Source: CAZRIP01 sp964600165 (GTDB taxonomy: Bacteria > Elusimicrobiota > Elusimicrobia > UBA1565 > UBA9628). From it: DNA of 64,000 bases. The notes beneath the pieces were generated by a model. It saw only the letters and a program-made list of their open reading frames with translations, was not told the DNA's origin and ran no database searches. This document shows positions 8,981 to 17,385 of this stretch, piece by piece (within the stretch, counting starts at the first letter, position 1; each line of letters opens with the position of its first letter). A program made the translations under genes and the position numbers. Where the stretch lies: the NCBI GenBank assembly GCA_964600165.1, contig CAZRIP010000004.1:1-64000 (forward strand). Direction: 5' to 3'.

Positions 8981-8994
8981 GAGAGTCTCCCGGC

Positions 8995-10395
8995 CTAGAG
9001 GCCGACGTCCCATTTATACGTCAGCATCCCGACGATCTTGTTGTTGGTGTAAGCGTAGTTCTCGACGGAAGACTGGGCCCAATAGTACTCGTAGGTGAAA
9101 GTGAAAAGCAAGTCCTTGAGCTTGGGGTGCAGCAGCGTCAGCGGCGCGCCGTAGGTCGCGTCGACGCGGGTGATCGTGTCGCGCCGATAGACCGGGCTCA
9201 AAGCGACGTCCGGATCTTGGTACTGGTCGTAGTAGACGTTGCCCGAGAGCAGGCCGAAAGTCCCCTTGCCGAGAAGCAGCACGGCGTTGGCGCCGACCCC
9301 GTCGCGCATATACGAGTAAAAGTGCTGCGCGGCGCGCTTGATCGAGTGGTCGTAGTTCAAGCCCACGCGCAGCTTCGGGTTGACGATGTAATCGCCGCCC
9401 GCCGTCCAATCCATCTGCAGGCCGGTCCGGTCTCCGGCGCTCGGCACGACGGCGGTCGGCTGGTATTCCTGGAAGACGTGCCGCATGTCGGCCCAGAGGC
9501 TGAGCTCCTTGCTGACTTTCTTGTCGAGCCGGATGTCGACTCCGTGGTCGCGCAGGAACGTCGTTTGCGCGAGCAGCACGTGGTCGAACACGGCCGTGGG
9601 CGTGATGTCGGCCCAGCGGCTCTTGTAGACGCCGCCGCCGGCGAGCGAGTACGCCTGAAGGTTGAGGATCTTGACCAGGGTCTGCTCCGCTCGATAGTAA
9701 TTGGCGGTCGCGAAGGCCTCATGGCCGGCCTGGGTTCCCAGGTCGTGATGGACCTCGAAGTTGGCGAGGTAGACTTGCGCCGTGTCGTCGCGGCGCTGGT
9801 TGGTGCCGGTGAGCTGGATCTCCGTCCCGCCGAAGAGGCGCTTGTCGGTCGAGGGCGTCGCCGTGCGGTTGTCGTCGTACTCCATGCCCGCGGACAGGCG
9901 GCCCGAGAGGTGCGTGTGCTTTTGCCGTTTGTGGACCTCGCCGAGGTACTGCTCGGCCTCGGCCTTGATGCCGGAGGGCGGGTTCGACGCCACGAGGTTG
10001 GCGAGCTCGCGGTCGGCCTCGCCGAGGTTGTCGAGGCGAAGGAGCACGACGCCGTAGAGCAGCCGGACCTTGGGCAGGTTCGGGTTGATCATCAGGATGC
10101 GCTCGAGGGTGGCCGACGCCCCCTTGAGCTCGCCGCGCTTGATCTGCCCGAGCGCGTAGCGATAGTTGAGCTCGAGATCGTCCGGCTGCGCGAGCACTTG
10201 CTCGTAGGTCACGTCGGCGCCCGGGGCGATGTAGCGGGAGGACTGTTGCGAGGTCTCCGCCGCTTGCTCCTGCTGGTTCTCGGCTTGGCCCGGCTTCTGG
10301 CCTTCCTTTTCGATGACGTCGGGGTTCGGGTTCTGCGCCCAGGACGGCGCGCAGAGAGCGAGCAGCAGCAGCAGGGAGAGGGGCTTTGAGGTCAT
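8995..10395 (-). CDS. Outer-membrane protein with N-terminal TPRs and C-terminal beta-barrel (Slam/DUF560-like topology)
   Basis: 466 aa. The start at 10395 gives a clean signal peptide (SKPLSLLLLLALCAPSWAQ). A Gln/Glu-rich linker is followed by two or three TPRs (about residues 60-160), then about 300 residues of alternating amphipathic strands rich in Tyr, Trp and Asp, beginning at LSGRLSAGMEYDDN and ending in an aromatic strand (LTYKWDVGL). This TPR-plus-barrel layout matches surface lipoprotein assembly modifiers and DUF560 proteins, but the match is in architecture only. A weak AGGAG lies 12 nt before the ATG, and a TTGACA hexamer at 10462-10467 (minus) could be its -35. It heads an operon with FecR gene 2. 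Confidence 0.7.
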   Translation of the reverse strand: MTSKPLSLLLLLALCAPSWAQNPNPDVIEKEGQKPGQAENQQEQAAETSQQSSRYIAPGADVTYEQVLAQPDDLELNYRYALGQIKRGELKGASATLERILMINPNLPKVRLLYGVVLLRLDNLGEADRELANLVASNPPSGIKAEAEQYLGEVHKRQKHTHLSGRLSAGMEYDDNRTATPSTDKRLFGGTEIQLTGTNQRRDDTAQVYLANFEVHHDLGTQAGHEAFATANYYRAEQTLVKILNLQAYSLAGGGVYKSRWADITPTAVFDHVLLAQTTFLRDHGVDIRLDKKVSKELSLWADMRHVFQEYQPTAVVPSAGDRTGLQMDWTAGGDYIVNPKLRVGLNYDHSIKRAAQHFYSYMRDGVGANAVLLLGKGTFGLLSGNVYYDQYQDPDVALSPVYRRDTITRVDATYGAPLTLLHPKLKDLLFTFTYEYYWAQSSVENYAYTNNKIVGMLTYKWDVGL

Positions 10396-10507
10396 GGAAC
10401 GAGGGCGCTCCTGGTCATTGGGTCGTCGAGAAACGTCAATCTTCCCACAATAAGGAGTATTTGTCAATTCTCATTGCGTCATAGAGAAAAATCGGCCAAA
10501 ATGGGGC

Positions 10508-12781
10508 GTGCCTTTCACCCCGCGGAAATTCCAGGCCGCCCGCCGCTGGCTGCGCCAGCGCAGCAACGCGCTCTATCGCTGGGCGCACGTCATCGTGCCC
10601 GCCGCGCTGCTGTTCTCGGCCGTTTGGATGCGCGTGCGCGGCTGGGGCTGGACCGAGGCGATCCAGCACAAGGCTTTCGACACGCTGCTCAGCCTGCGTC
10701 CCCGTCCCTACGAGCCGGCGCCGGTCAAGATCGTCGATCTCGACGACGAGACGCTCCACCGCCTCGGCCAGTGGCCGTGGCCGAGGACCTTGCTCGCGGA
10801 CCTCGTCCGGAGGCTTTCCAGGGACGGCGCCGCCGTCGTCGCCTTCGACTCCGTGTTCCCGGAGCCCGACCGCACCTCGCCCGAGCGCGTCGTCGCCACG
10901 TGGCCGGACGCGCCGGATCTTTCCGCGATCAAGGCGCGGGTCAAATCCCTCCCCGATCACGACGAGGTCTTCGCCCGCGCGGTCGCGAAGGCCGGCAACG
11001 TCGTCTTAGGCTTCGCGCTCACCGCCGACGACAACGACGTCACTCCCGCGCCCAAGGCGCGCTTCGCCTTCGCCGGCGACGGCCCGCTCTCCTATCTTTT
11101 CAATTACCCCGGAGGCGTGGCCAATCTTCCGATCCTCGAGAAAGCGGCGGCCGGCAACGGCGGCTTCGGATTCACGGCCGAGCACGACGGGGTGATCCGC
11201 CGCGCCCCGCTGCTTTTTAGGCGCGGGCAGACGCTCTTGCCCTCGCTGTCGCTCGAGGCCTTGCGCGTCGCTCAGGGCGCGACCAACATCTCGGTCAAGG
11301 CCTCGGGAGCCAGCGGCGAGCAGAGTTACGGCGAGCACACGGGCATCGCCCGGCTCAAGGTCGGCCAGTTCCAGGTCCCGACCGATGAGAACGGCCGGAT
11401 TTGGGTCTATTACACCGAGCCCGCGCCCGAGCGCGTCATCCCGATCTGGAAGATCTTCGAAAAGGGCTTCGATCCCGCGCCGCTGCAAGGCGCGATCGTC
11501 TTCTTCGGCACGAGCGCGGCGGGCCTCAAGGACTTGCGCGCGACGCCGCTCAATCCCGCGGCCGCCGGCGTCGAGGTGCACGCCAACATCGCCGAGCAAG
11601 TCCTTCTGCAGAAGTTCCTGCGGCGGCCGGATTGGGCGAGCGGCGCCGAGGTCCTTTATATGGTCGGTCTGGGCGTGATCCTTCTGATCCTCCTGCCGCG
11701 CCTGGGCGCGGCGCTGTGCGCGCCCGTCGGCTTGGGCGGCGTGGTCGCCGCGCTGTGGCTCTCTTGGCACGCGTTCACCCAGTGGAACTATCTCATCGAC
11801 CCCGTCTTCCCGTCGATGACGATGCTGCTCATCTACATGTCGTCCTCGCTGATCAGCTACCTCAAGAGCGAGGCCGAGCGCCGTCATCTGCGCGGCACGC
11901 TCTCGCGCTATCTTTCGCCCAAGCTCGCCGAGCAGATCGCCAAGCACCCCGAGAAGCTCAAGCTCGGCGGCGAGACGCGCACGATGACCTTCCACTTCTG
12001 CGACATCCGCGGCTTCACGACGATCTCCGAGCAGTTCGATCCGCACGGCTTGACCCAGTTCATCAACCGCTTCTTGACCCCGATGACGAACATCATCTTC
12101 GACAACAACGGCACGGTCGACAAGTACATGGGCGACTGCATCATGGCGTTCTGGAACGCGCCGCTCGAGGACGCCGACCACGTCAAGAACGCGTGCAAGG
12201 CCGCGCTAGCGATGCACGAGAAGCTCCGGCAGCTCAACGCCGAGTGGGAGGCGGAAGCCAAGGCCGCCGGCAAGAAGTTCATCCCGATCCACATCGGCAC
12301 GGGCTTGAACACCGGCCCCTGCGTCGTCGGCAACATGGGCAGCGACCAGCGCTTCGACTATTCCGTCCTCGGCGACGACGTCAACCTCGCCTCGCGCCTC
12401 GAGGGCCAATCGAAGACCTACGGCGTCGACGTGGTGGTCGGCCCCGTCACCAAGGACACGGCGGGGGACTTCGCTTTCATCGAGCTCGATCTGATCAAGG
12501 TCAAAGGCAAGACCAAGCCCGTGCGCATCTTCGCGCTGATGGGAGGTCCGGCGGTCAAGGCCAAGCCGGAGTTCCAAGCGCTCGACGGCGAGCACCAGAA
12601 GATGCTCTCCGCGTACCGCCACCAGAATTGGGATCACGCGCGCGAGCTCATCGAGAAATGCAAGACGTTTCCCTTCCCGCTCGAAAAGCTTTATCATCTC
12701 TACGAGGAGCGCATCGCGCTCTACAGCGTCCAATCTCCGGGCAACGACTGGGACGGGACGTTCACCGCGACCACGAAATGA
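10508..12781 (+). CDS. CHASE2-domain class III adenylate/guanylate cyclase
   Basis: 757 aa with a GTG start. One transmembrane helix (about 25-43), a periplasmic CHASE2 sensor (about 55-370, with VKIVDLDDETLHRLGQWPWPR), two or three transmembrane helices (about 378-450), then a class III nucleotide cyclase domain (about 486-665). The metal-binding aspartates are present in FHFCDIRGFT and DKYMGDCIMAF, and the LGDDVNLASRLEG segment carries the transition-state residues. It should make cAMP (or cGMP) in response to a periplasmic signal. Its stop overlaps the ATG of an OmpR-type regulator (ATGA), so the two are coupled. The divergent neighbours encode a TPR-barrel and a FecR protein, an arrangement that suggests one pathway. 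Domain identity sure; signal unknown. Confidence 0.93.
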   Translation: MPFTPRKFQAARRWLRQRSNALYRWAHVIVPAALLFSAVWMRVRGWGWTEAIQHKAFDTLLSLRPRPYEPAPVKIVDLDDETLHRLGQWPWPRTLLADLVRRLSRDGAAVVAFDSVFPEPDRTSPERVVATWPDAPDLSAIKARVKSLPDHDEVFARAVAKAGNVVLGFALTADDNDVTPAPKARFAFAGDGPLSYLFNYPGGVANLPILEKAAAGNGGFGFTAEHDGVIRRAPLLFRRGQTLLPSLSLEALRVAQGATNISVKASGASGEQSYGEHTGIARLKVGQFQVPTDENGRIWVYYTEPAPERVIPIWKIFEKGFDPAPLQGAIVFFGTSAAGLKDLRATPLNPAAAGVEVHANIAEQVLLQKFLRRPDWASGAEVLYMVGLGVILLILLPRLGAALCAPVGLGGVVAALWLSWHAFTQWNYLIDPVFPSMTMLLIYMSSSLISYLKSEAERRHLRGTLSRYLSPKLAEQIAKHPEKLKLGGETRTMTFHFCDIRGFTTISEQFDPHGLTQFINRFLTPMTNIIFDNNGTVDKYMGDCIMAFWNAPLEDADHVKNACKAALAMHEKLRQLNAEWEAEAKAAGKKFIPIHIGTGLNTGPCVVGNMGSDQRFDYSVLGDDVNLASRLEGQSKTYGVDVVVGPVTKDTAGDFAFIELDLIKVKGKTKPVRIFALMGGPAVKAKPEFQALDGEHQKMLSAYRHQNWDHARELIEKCKTFPFPLEKLYHLYEERIALYSVQSPGNDWDGTFTATTK

Positions 12782-13536
12782 CCAAACCCAAGCCGGCCAA
12801 GAAAGGCGTCCTCAAGGGCTCTCCTGCGGGCGTCGACGCGATCCGCTACAAGGTCCTGCTCGTCGACGACGACTCGGACAACCGGATGGTGTTCCGCCAT
12901 CGCCTCGAGGCCGACGGCTTCTCCGTCGTCGAGGCGGCCTCGGCCGTGGAGGGCTTCGCCGCGGCCGTCGACTCGAGGCCCGACCTCGTCTTGACCGACG
13001 TCGCCATGCCCAACGGCGACGGCCTCTCGCTTTGCCGCAAGCTGCGGGGCGACCGCCGCACCTCGCGCGTGCCGATCATCATGATGTCGGGCGTCCACAA
13101 CAAGGAAGACGAGCAGCTCGCCGGCATCGAGGAAGGCGCCGACGACTACCTGCCGAAGACCTATCCTCCGCGCCTGCTCGCGGCCAAGCTGCGCTCGCTG
13201 TTGCGGCGTTTCGCGGCGCCCGAAGAGCTCGGCGACCAACTCAAGGCCGAGGGCCTCGTGCTCGACGTCCAGGCGCGGACCGTCGCCTATAAGGGGAAGC
13301 GCGTCGCGCTCACGCGCAAGGAGTTCGACCTGCTGACGACCCTGCTGCGCAAGCCGGGGCAGGTCCTGACCAACAACTTCCTGCTCGAGACCGTCTGGAA
13401 TTACGATCCCGCCGACTACAACGATCCGCGCACGATCCAAACGCACGTCTCCTCCCTGCGCCGCAAGCTCGGCGACAAGCTCGCCGACCGCATCGTCTCG
13501 GTGCCCGGCCTGGGCTACCGCTTCGAAAAAGCGTAG
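12778..13536 (+). CDS. OmpR/PhoB-family response regulator
   Basis: 252 aa. After a Lys-rich tail of about 25 residues comes a receiver domain (about 26-140) with the acidic pair DDD, the phospho-acceptor Asp74 in LVLTDVAMPNGDG and the conserved Lys in YLPKTY. It is followed by a winged-helix output domain (about 155-250: LTRKEFDLLTTLLRKPGQVL, then VSSLRRKLGD and VPGLGYRF). It is translationally coupled to the CHASE2 cyclase by ATGA and has no histidine kinase beside it, so its kinase is elsewhere or it responds to the cyclase in another way. A transcription factor; targets unknown. Confidence 0.93.
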   Translation: MTKPKPAKKGVLKGSPAGVDAIRYKVLLVDDDSDNRMVFRHRLEADGFSVVEAASAVEGFAAAVDSRPDLVLTDVAMPNGDGLSLCRKLRGDRRTSRVPIIMMSGVHNKEDEQLAGIEEGADDYLPKTYPPRLLAAKLRSLLRRFAAPEELGDQLKAEGLVLDVQARTVAYKGKRVALTRKEFDLLTTLLRKPGQVLTNNFLLETVWNYDPADYNDPRTIQTHVSSLRRKLGDKLADRIVSVPGLGYRFEKA

Positions 13537-13642
13537 CGCGCCGCTCCCGCCTTTAGAATCACTTGAGTCCCGCCTGAGATTTTCGAGAGCGCGGTAGCGT
13601 ATCTTCATATCGGCGGCAACCTCGGCCTTTGGAGGTGTTCTC

Positions 13643-14197
13643 GTGAACAAGCTCCTCTGGGCGGAAAGTCTTCTCGCCGTGACGTGCTGCTCGTTGACGA
13701 GCCAGGCGCGCGCTCCGGGTGTGCCGCCTCCGCCTTTGCCCAACGACCGCTTCGACGGGCTCATCCTTTCTTATTCGCAGCGGCGCGGACTGAACCCTCG
13801 GCTCGTCAAGGCGATCATCGCCACCGAGTCGCAGTTCTCGACGCGCGCGGTCTCGCCGGTGGGCGCCAGGGGCCTCATGCAGCTAATGCCTAAGACGGCC
13901 GCGGAGATGGGAGTCGCGGCTTACCGGCTGCACGACGCGGAGGCGAACATCGACGCCGGCACCGCGTACTTGCGGCGGCTGACGGGACAGGCGCGCGCGC
14001 GCTACGGCGTGGCGCCGGGGACGCCGCTGCCGCGCTGGCTCGAGCGGCGCGTCGTGGCGGCCTATCACGGGGGCCCCCGCAACATCGCGCGGGAAGGGTG
14101 GGCTCCGTCGACGCAGGACTACGTGCGCGACGTTTTCCGTCAGGCGCGTTCGCGGTCCTCGTCGCTGCGCGTGCGGGGCGATTTCAGCAAATCTTGA
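13643..14197 (+). CDS. Lytic transglycosylase (SLT domain)
   Basis: 184 aa. The GTG start is set by a strong GGAGGT at 13631-13636, 6 nt upstream, and leads into a signal peptide of about 23 residues ending SQARA. The SLT/lysozyme-like domain covers about residues 35-150: catalytic Glu in IIATESQFSTRAVSPVGARG, the GLMQLMPKTA motif and the later AYHGGP segment typical of family 1 enzymes. It would cleave peptidoglycan between MurNAc and GlcNAc in the periplasm. It stands alone between the response-regulator genes. The family call is firm. Confidence 0.92.
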   Translation: MNKLLWAESLLAVTCCSLTSQARAPGVPPPPLPNDRFDGLILSYSQRRGLNPRLVKAIIATESQFSTRAVSPVGARGLMQLMPKTAAEMGVAAYRLHDAEANIDAGTAYLRRLTGQARARYGVAPGTPLPRWLERRVVAAYHGGPRNIAREGWAPSTQDYVRDVFRQARSRSSSLRVRGDFSKS

Positions 14198-14231
14198 GCG
14201 TTCGTTGAGCGCCGGGCGGCGGGAAAGGCGC

Positions 14232-14237
14232 TAAACT
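14232..14237 (+). promoter_or_regulatory. -10 element for a leaderless mini-ORF
   Basis: TAAACT, 6 nt before the ATG of the seven-codon ORF at 14244, matching the spacing seen at other leaderless starts in the window. Confidence 0.4.
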
Positions 14238-14243
14238 CCTGGC

Positions 14244-14267
14244 ATGAAGACGGGGAGGAAAGGATGA
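14244..14267 (+). CDS. Seven-codon leader peptide upstream of response regulator
   Basis: The ORF reads MKTGRKG and stops in TGA, which overlaps the ATG of the response regulator (ATGA at 14264). A -10-like TAAACT lies 6 nt before its ATG, and the regulator's ribosome site (GGGGAGGAAAGG) lies inside the mini-ORF. If the mRNA is leaderless, ribosomes would start here and reach the regulator by termination-reinitiation. No homology can be claimed for so short a peptide. It could be chance. Confidence 0.35.
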   Translation: MKTGRKG

Positions 14268-14866
14268 GGGACGAGCATGAGGCGATCGCGCTCAATAAAT
14301 TATCCGATCTGTGCGGGCTTTCCCCGGGCGACGCCCGGCGTTGGGCGCGCGAGGACGGCTGGGCGCTCGAGCAGACCGACGACGGGCCCGGCGCTCCTTG
14401 CCGCAGGCTGCGCGAGAGCCTCGAGGCCCGCGGCCTGCCGATCCCGCGCGCGATCGAGACCTGGCCGCGCGTGCTCGTGGCCGACGACGACCGCGACGTC
14501 CTCCAGATCATCGTATGGCTGATCCAACAAGCCTATCCTCAAGCGGACATCCGCGCGGTGGCCGACGGCGCCGGCGCGCTCAAGGCGATGAGGAGCTTCA
14601 AGCCGCACCTCCTGATCACGGACCTCAAGATGCCGGGAGCGGGAGGGCTGGCGTTGTGCCGGCGGGTCCGCAAGGACCACGACCTCTCTGGCACGAGGAT
14701 CCTCGCGATCAGCGGCCACGACAGCCGCGAAAGCCGACAGGCGCTCTTCGCCGGCGGCGCCGCCGAGTTCGTAGCCAAGCCCTTCGAGCCGCGGGAGATC
14801 AAGGAGTCGCTGGCGCGGCTGCTCGGGGAAGCGCCGGAAGAGCCGCTCAGTCTGCGCCGCGGGTAG
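14264..14866 (+). CDS. Response regulator with N-terminal HTH-like segment
   Basis: 200 aa. Residues 1-55 (NKLSDLCGLSPGDARRWARED) read like a small helix-turn-helix of MerR/excisionase type. A receiver domain follows (about 68-190) with the acidic pocket ADDDRD, the phospho-acceptor Asp in LLITDLKMPGAGG and the Lys in FVAKPFEP. DNA-binding domain first and receiver second is the reverse of the common order. A ribosome site GGAGGAAAGG directly precedes the ATG. It ends 5 bp before the trehalose-phosphatase coding frame, so it may be co-transcribed with otsB and control trehalose genes, but this is inferred from position. Confidence 0.8.
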   Translation: MRDEHEAIALNKLSDLCGLSPGDARRWAREDGWALEQTDDGPGAPCRRLRESLEARGLPIPRAIETWPRVLVADDDRDVLQIIVWLIQQAYPQADIRAVADGAGALKAMRSFKPHLLITDLKMPGAGGLALCRRVRKDHDLSGTRILAISGHDSRESRQALFAGGAAEFVAKPFEPREIKESLARLLGEAPEEPLSLRRG

Positions 14867-14871
14867 GACGC

Positions 14872-15633
14872 CTGCTGCTCGGGCTCGACTTCGATGGGAC
14901 GCTGGCGCCGCTGGCCCAGCGCCCGGAGTTCGCGCGCCTGCCTCCCGCCACGCGCCGGCTGCTCGAGCGCCTCGCGCGCGAGAAGCGCGTGCGCGTGGCG
15001 ATCGTCTCCGGACGGGGCTTGGCCGACGTCAAGCGCCGGGTCGGCGTCAAAGGGCTCATCTACTCCGGCAACCACGGCCTCGAGATCGAGCACGCGCGGG
15101 GAGCGCGCTGGGCCCATCCGGAAGCGCGCCGTCTGGCCAAGGCCGTCGCGCGCGTCGCGGCCGAGCTGGCGCCGCGCCTCAAGGAGTTCCCGGGGGCGCA
15201 GCTCGAGGCCAAGGGCCTGACTTTGTCGCTCCATTTCCGCAACCTCAAGAGCTTCCTGTCGCCGCGCCCGCTGCGCGGCCTCCTGGAGCAGATCGTCGGC
15301 CTCGACGCCGCGTACCTGCGGGTGTCGCGCGGCAAGAAGGTCTGGGAGGTCCGGCCGCGCCTGCGCTGGAACAAAGGCGACGCGCTGCTCAAGCTCGCCG
15401 GAACGCGCGGCTCCACCCAGACTTGGACGATCGCCTTCGTCGGCGACGATCAGACCGATGAGGAGGGCTTCCGTCGGCTCGGGCCCGGCGCGCTGACGGT
15501 CCACGTGGGCTCGAGCAAGCGCTCCCGGGCCAACTTCCGCGTCAAGCTTCAGGCGCACGTCGCGCTGTTCTTGGAGTTCGTGCTCAGCGAGTGGTCCTCG
15601 CCAGCGAGGGGATCTTCGAGAGCTCGTCGATGA
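14872..15633 (+). CDS. otsB: Trehalose-6-phosphate phosphatase
   Basis: About 253 aa, HAD superfamily. The catalytic motif I GLDFDGTLAPL, motif II (VAIVSGRGLADV), GNHGLEIEH, the RPRLRWNKGDAL Lys region and motif III/IV AFVGDDQTDEEGF are all present. It removes phosphate from trehalose-6-phosphate. There is no ATG, GTG or TTG between the stop of the upstream regulator (14866) and motif I. The nearest in-frame canonical starts are GTG 14656 and ATG 14515, deep inside the regulator gene. I place the start at CTG 14872, with TAGGA just upstream; CTG 14875 is equally possible. A -1 frameshift making a regulator-OtsB fusion, or an assembly error, would also explain it. The 3' end overlaps otsA by 50 bp (convergent). 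Confidence 0.8.
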   Translation: MLLGLDFDGTLAPLAQRPEFARLPPATRRLLERLAREKRVRVAIVSGRGLADVKRRVGVKGLIYSGNHGLEIEHARGARWAHPEARRLAKAVARVAAELAPRLKEFPGAQLEAKGLTLSLHFRNLKSFLSPRPLRGLLEQIVGLDAAYLRVSRGKKVWEVRPRLRWNKGDALLKLAGTRGSTQTWTIAFVGDDQTDEEGFRRLGPGALTVHVGSSKRSRANFRVKLQAHVALFLEFVLSEWSSPARGSSRARR

Positions 15634-17329
15634 GCCGCGCGGCCCAGAGATAGACGTTCTGCTCGCGCAGGGTCGCGCGCATCGCGCGCATCCTCGCCGT
15701 CTGCTCGCGCGGCTCCATGGCGAGGGCGGAGCGGATCGACTCGGCCATCTGGTCTACGTCGTAAGGGTTGACGATCAGCGCCTCGCGCAGCTCGCGCGCC
15801 GCGCCGGTGAAGCGGCTCAAGATCAGCACGCCGCGCTCGTCGTCGCGGCTGGCGACGAACTCCTTGGCGACGAGGTTCATCCCGTCGTGCAAGGACGTGA
15901 CCATGCACAAGTCGGCGGCGCGGTAGAGCGGCTCGATCTCGGAATGGCTGTGATGCTTTTTCAAGAACACGATCGGCTTCCACGCTTTCGTCGCGAACCG
16001 GGCGTTGATGCGCCCGGCCTCGAGCTCGACCTGCGTCATCAAGTCGTGGTAGCGCGGGATCAGCGTGCGGCTGGGCGCGCCGACCTGCAGGAAGCAGAAC
16101 TGGCCGATGAATTCCGGGTATTTCTCGAAGAAGCGCTCGATCCCGCGGAAGCGCTCGACGATCCCCTTGGTGTAGTCGACGCGATCGACGCCGACGCCGA
16201 GCCAGCGGCCGACGGCGCCGTGAGCGCGCGCGAGCGCCTCGCGCGAGGGCGCCGGCGAGGGCGCCTCGGCGGCGGACGGGAAGGCGATCGAGATCGGGAA
16301 GGGCTTGACCAGCGTCGTGTGGCCGGAGCGCTTGACCGCGAAGCGCTCCCAATCGACGCGGCACTCGAGCGTACGGTCGACGGTCTCAAGGAAATTGTTG
16401 CAGTGAAACTGGATGTGGAAGCCGATGATGTCGGCGCCGAGCATCCCGTCCAGGATCTCCTTGCGCCACGGGCAGATGTCGAAGGCCTCGGGGTTGGTCC
16501 AGGGGATGTGCCAGAAGATCGCCACGCGCGCGTCCGGGCGCGCCTCCTTTATAAGACGCGGCAGCAGCGCGAAGTGGTAATCCTGGATCAAGACCCAGGG
16601 CTCTCGCGTATGCGCCATCTCCTCGATGAGCGCCGCGGCGAACTTCGCGTTGACGGCCCGGTACTGCTCCCAGTCCTGGGTCTCGAATAAAGGCCGCGTG
16701 TGGGCGATGTGGCAGAGCGGCCAAAGGCCCTCGTTGGCGAAGCCGTAGTAATAGCCGTCCTCTTCCTCGCCCGTGAGCCAGACGCGGCGCAGCGTGTATT
16801 GCGGATCGTCCGGGGGGACCTGCACGTGCCCGTGCTCGTCGACCGTCTCGGCGTCGGCCGAGCCCGTCGCCTGCGCGACCCACACCCCGCCGCAGGCCCG
16901 CAGGACGGGCTCGATGCCGGTGACCAGGCCCGAGGCCGGCGTGCGGACCTCGACGCGCCGGCCGACGCGGATGTGCTCGTAAGGCTCGCGGTTGGCGGCG
17001 ACGAACAAGGCCCGGCCGTCGAGCTTGCTTTTGACGTGCTCCTTGAGGCGGTCGGCCGTCCAGACGGCCTCGCCCTCGTGGCGCAGGCGCGCCTCGCGCT
17101 CGGCCGCCTGCCGCGCCTCGGTCAGGCTCTGGGCCAAGCGCGTCGTCTCGGCGGCCAGGCGGTCGACCGGGCCCGAGACGATGCGCCGGACGATCCACAG
17201 GCAAAGGGCCGTGATCATCACGGAGGCGAGCAGCGGGCGCACCGGCCCGTCTTGAAGGTGGAGCAGTCGCGAGGCGTAGACCGTCGCCGTGACCGCGAGA
17301 CTCAGCGCCAGCGCCAAGCGCAGCTGCAT
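15584..17329 (-). CDS. otsA: Membrane-anchored trehalose-6-phosphate synthase (GT20)
   Basis: 581 aa against about 460-480 for plain OtsA. The extra N-terminus has two hydrophobic helices (about 3-20 and 33-50) and a charged HAMP- or coiled-coil-like linker (about 50-100). The GT20 domain then shows DYHFALLP, FWHIPWTNPEAF, the RVDYTKG phosphate/glucose-binding motif and SLHDGMNLVAKEF. It joins glucose from a nucleotide sugar to glucose-6-phosphate. The ATG at 17329 follows a TATACT box by 6 nt; a longer in-frame start is rejected because it would lie upstream of that promoter. Convergent with otsB and divergent from treS. Confidence 0.92.
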   Translation of the reverse strand: MQLRLALALSLAVTATVYASRLLHLQDGPVRPLLASVMITALCLWIVRRIVSGPVDRLAAETTRLAQSLTEARQAAEREARLRHEGEAVWTADRLKEHVKSKLDGRALFVAANREPYEHIRVGRRVEVRTPASGLVTGIEPVLRACGGVWVAQATGSADAETVDEHGHVQVPPDDPQYTLRRVWLTGEEEDGYYYGFANEGLWPLCHIAHTRPLFETQDWEQYRAVNAKFAAALIEEMAHTREPWVLIQDYHFALLPRLIKEARPDARVAIFWHIPWTNPEAFDICPWRKEILDGMLGADIIGFHIQFHCNNFLETVDRTLECRVDWERFAVKRSGHTTLVKPFPISIAFPSAAEAPSPAPSREALARAHGAVGRWLGVGVDRVDYTKGIVERFRGIERFFEKYPEFIGQFCFLQVGAPSRTLIPRYHDLMTQVELEAGRINARFATKAWKPIVFLKKHHSHSEIEPLYRAADLCMVTSLHDGMNLVAKEFVASRDDERGVLILSRFTGAARELREALIVNPYDVDQMAESIRSALAMEPREQTARMRAMRATLREQNVYLWAARLIDELSKIPSLARTTR

Positions 17330-17335
17330 TTTAGA

Positions 17336-17341
17336 AGTATA
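17336..17341 (-). promoter_or_regulatory. -10 element, leaderless start of otsA
   Basis: TATACT on the minus strand, 6 nt before the otsA ATG at 17329; no ribosome site in between. No good -35 at 17 bp. Confidence 0.55.
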
Positions 17342-17385
17342 GCCCCCGGCCCCTGAAAACTTCCTGAAGTCCTGGGGAATTTTTT

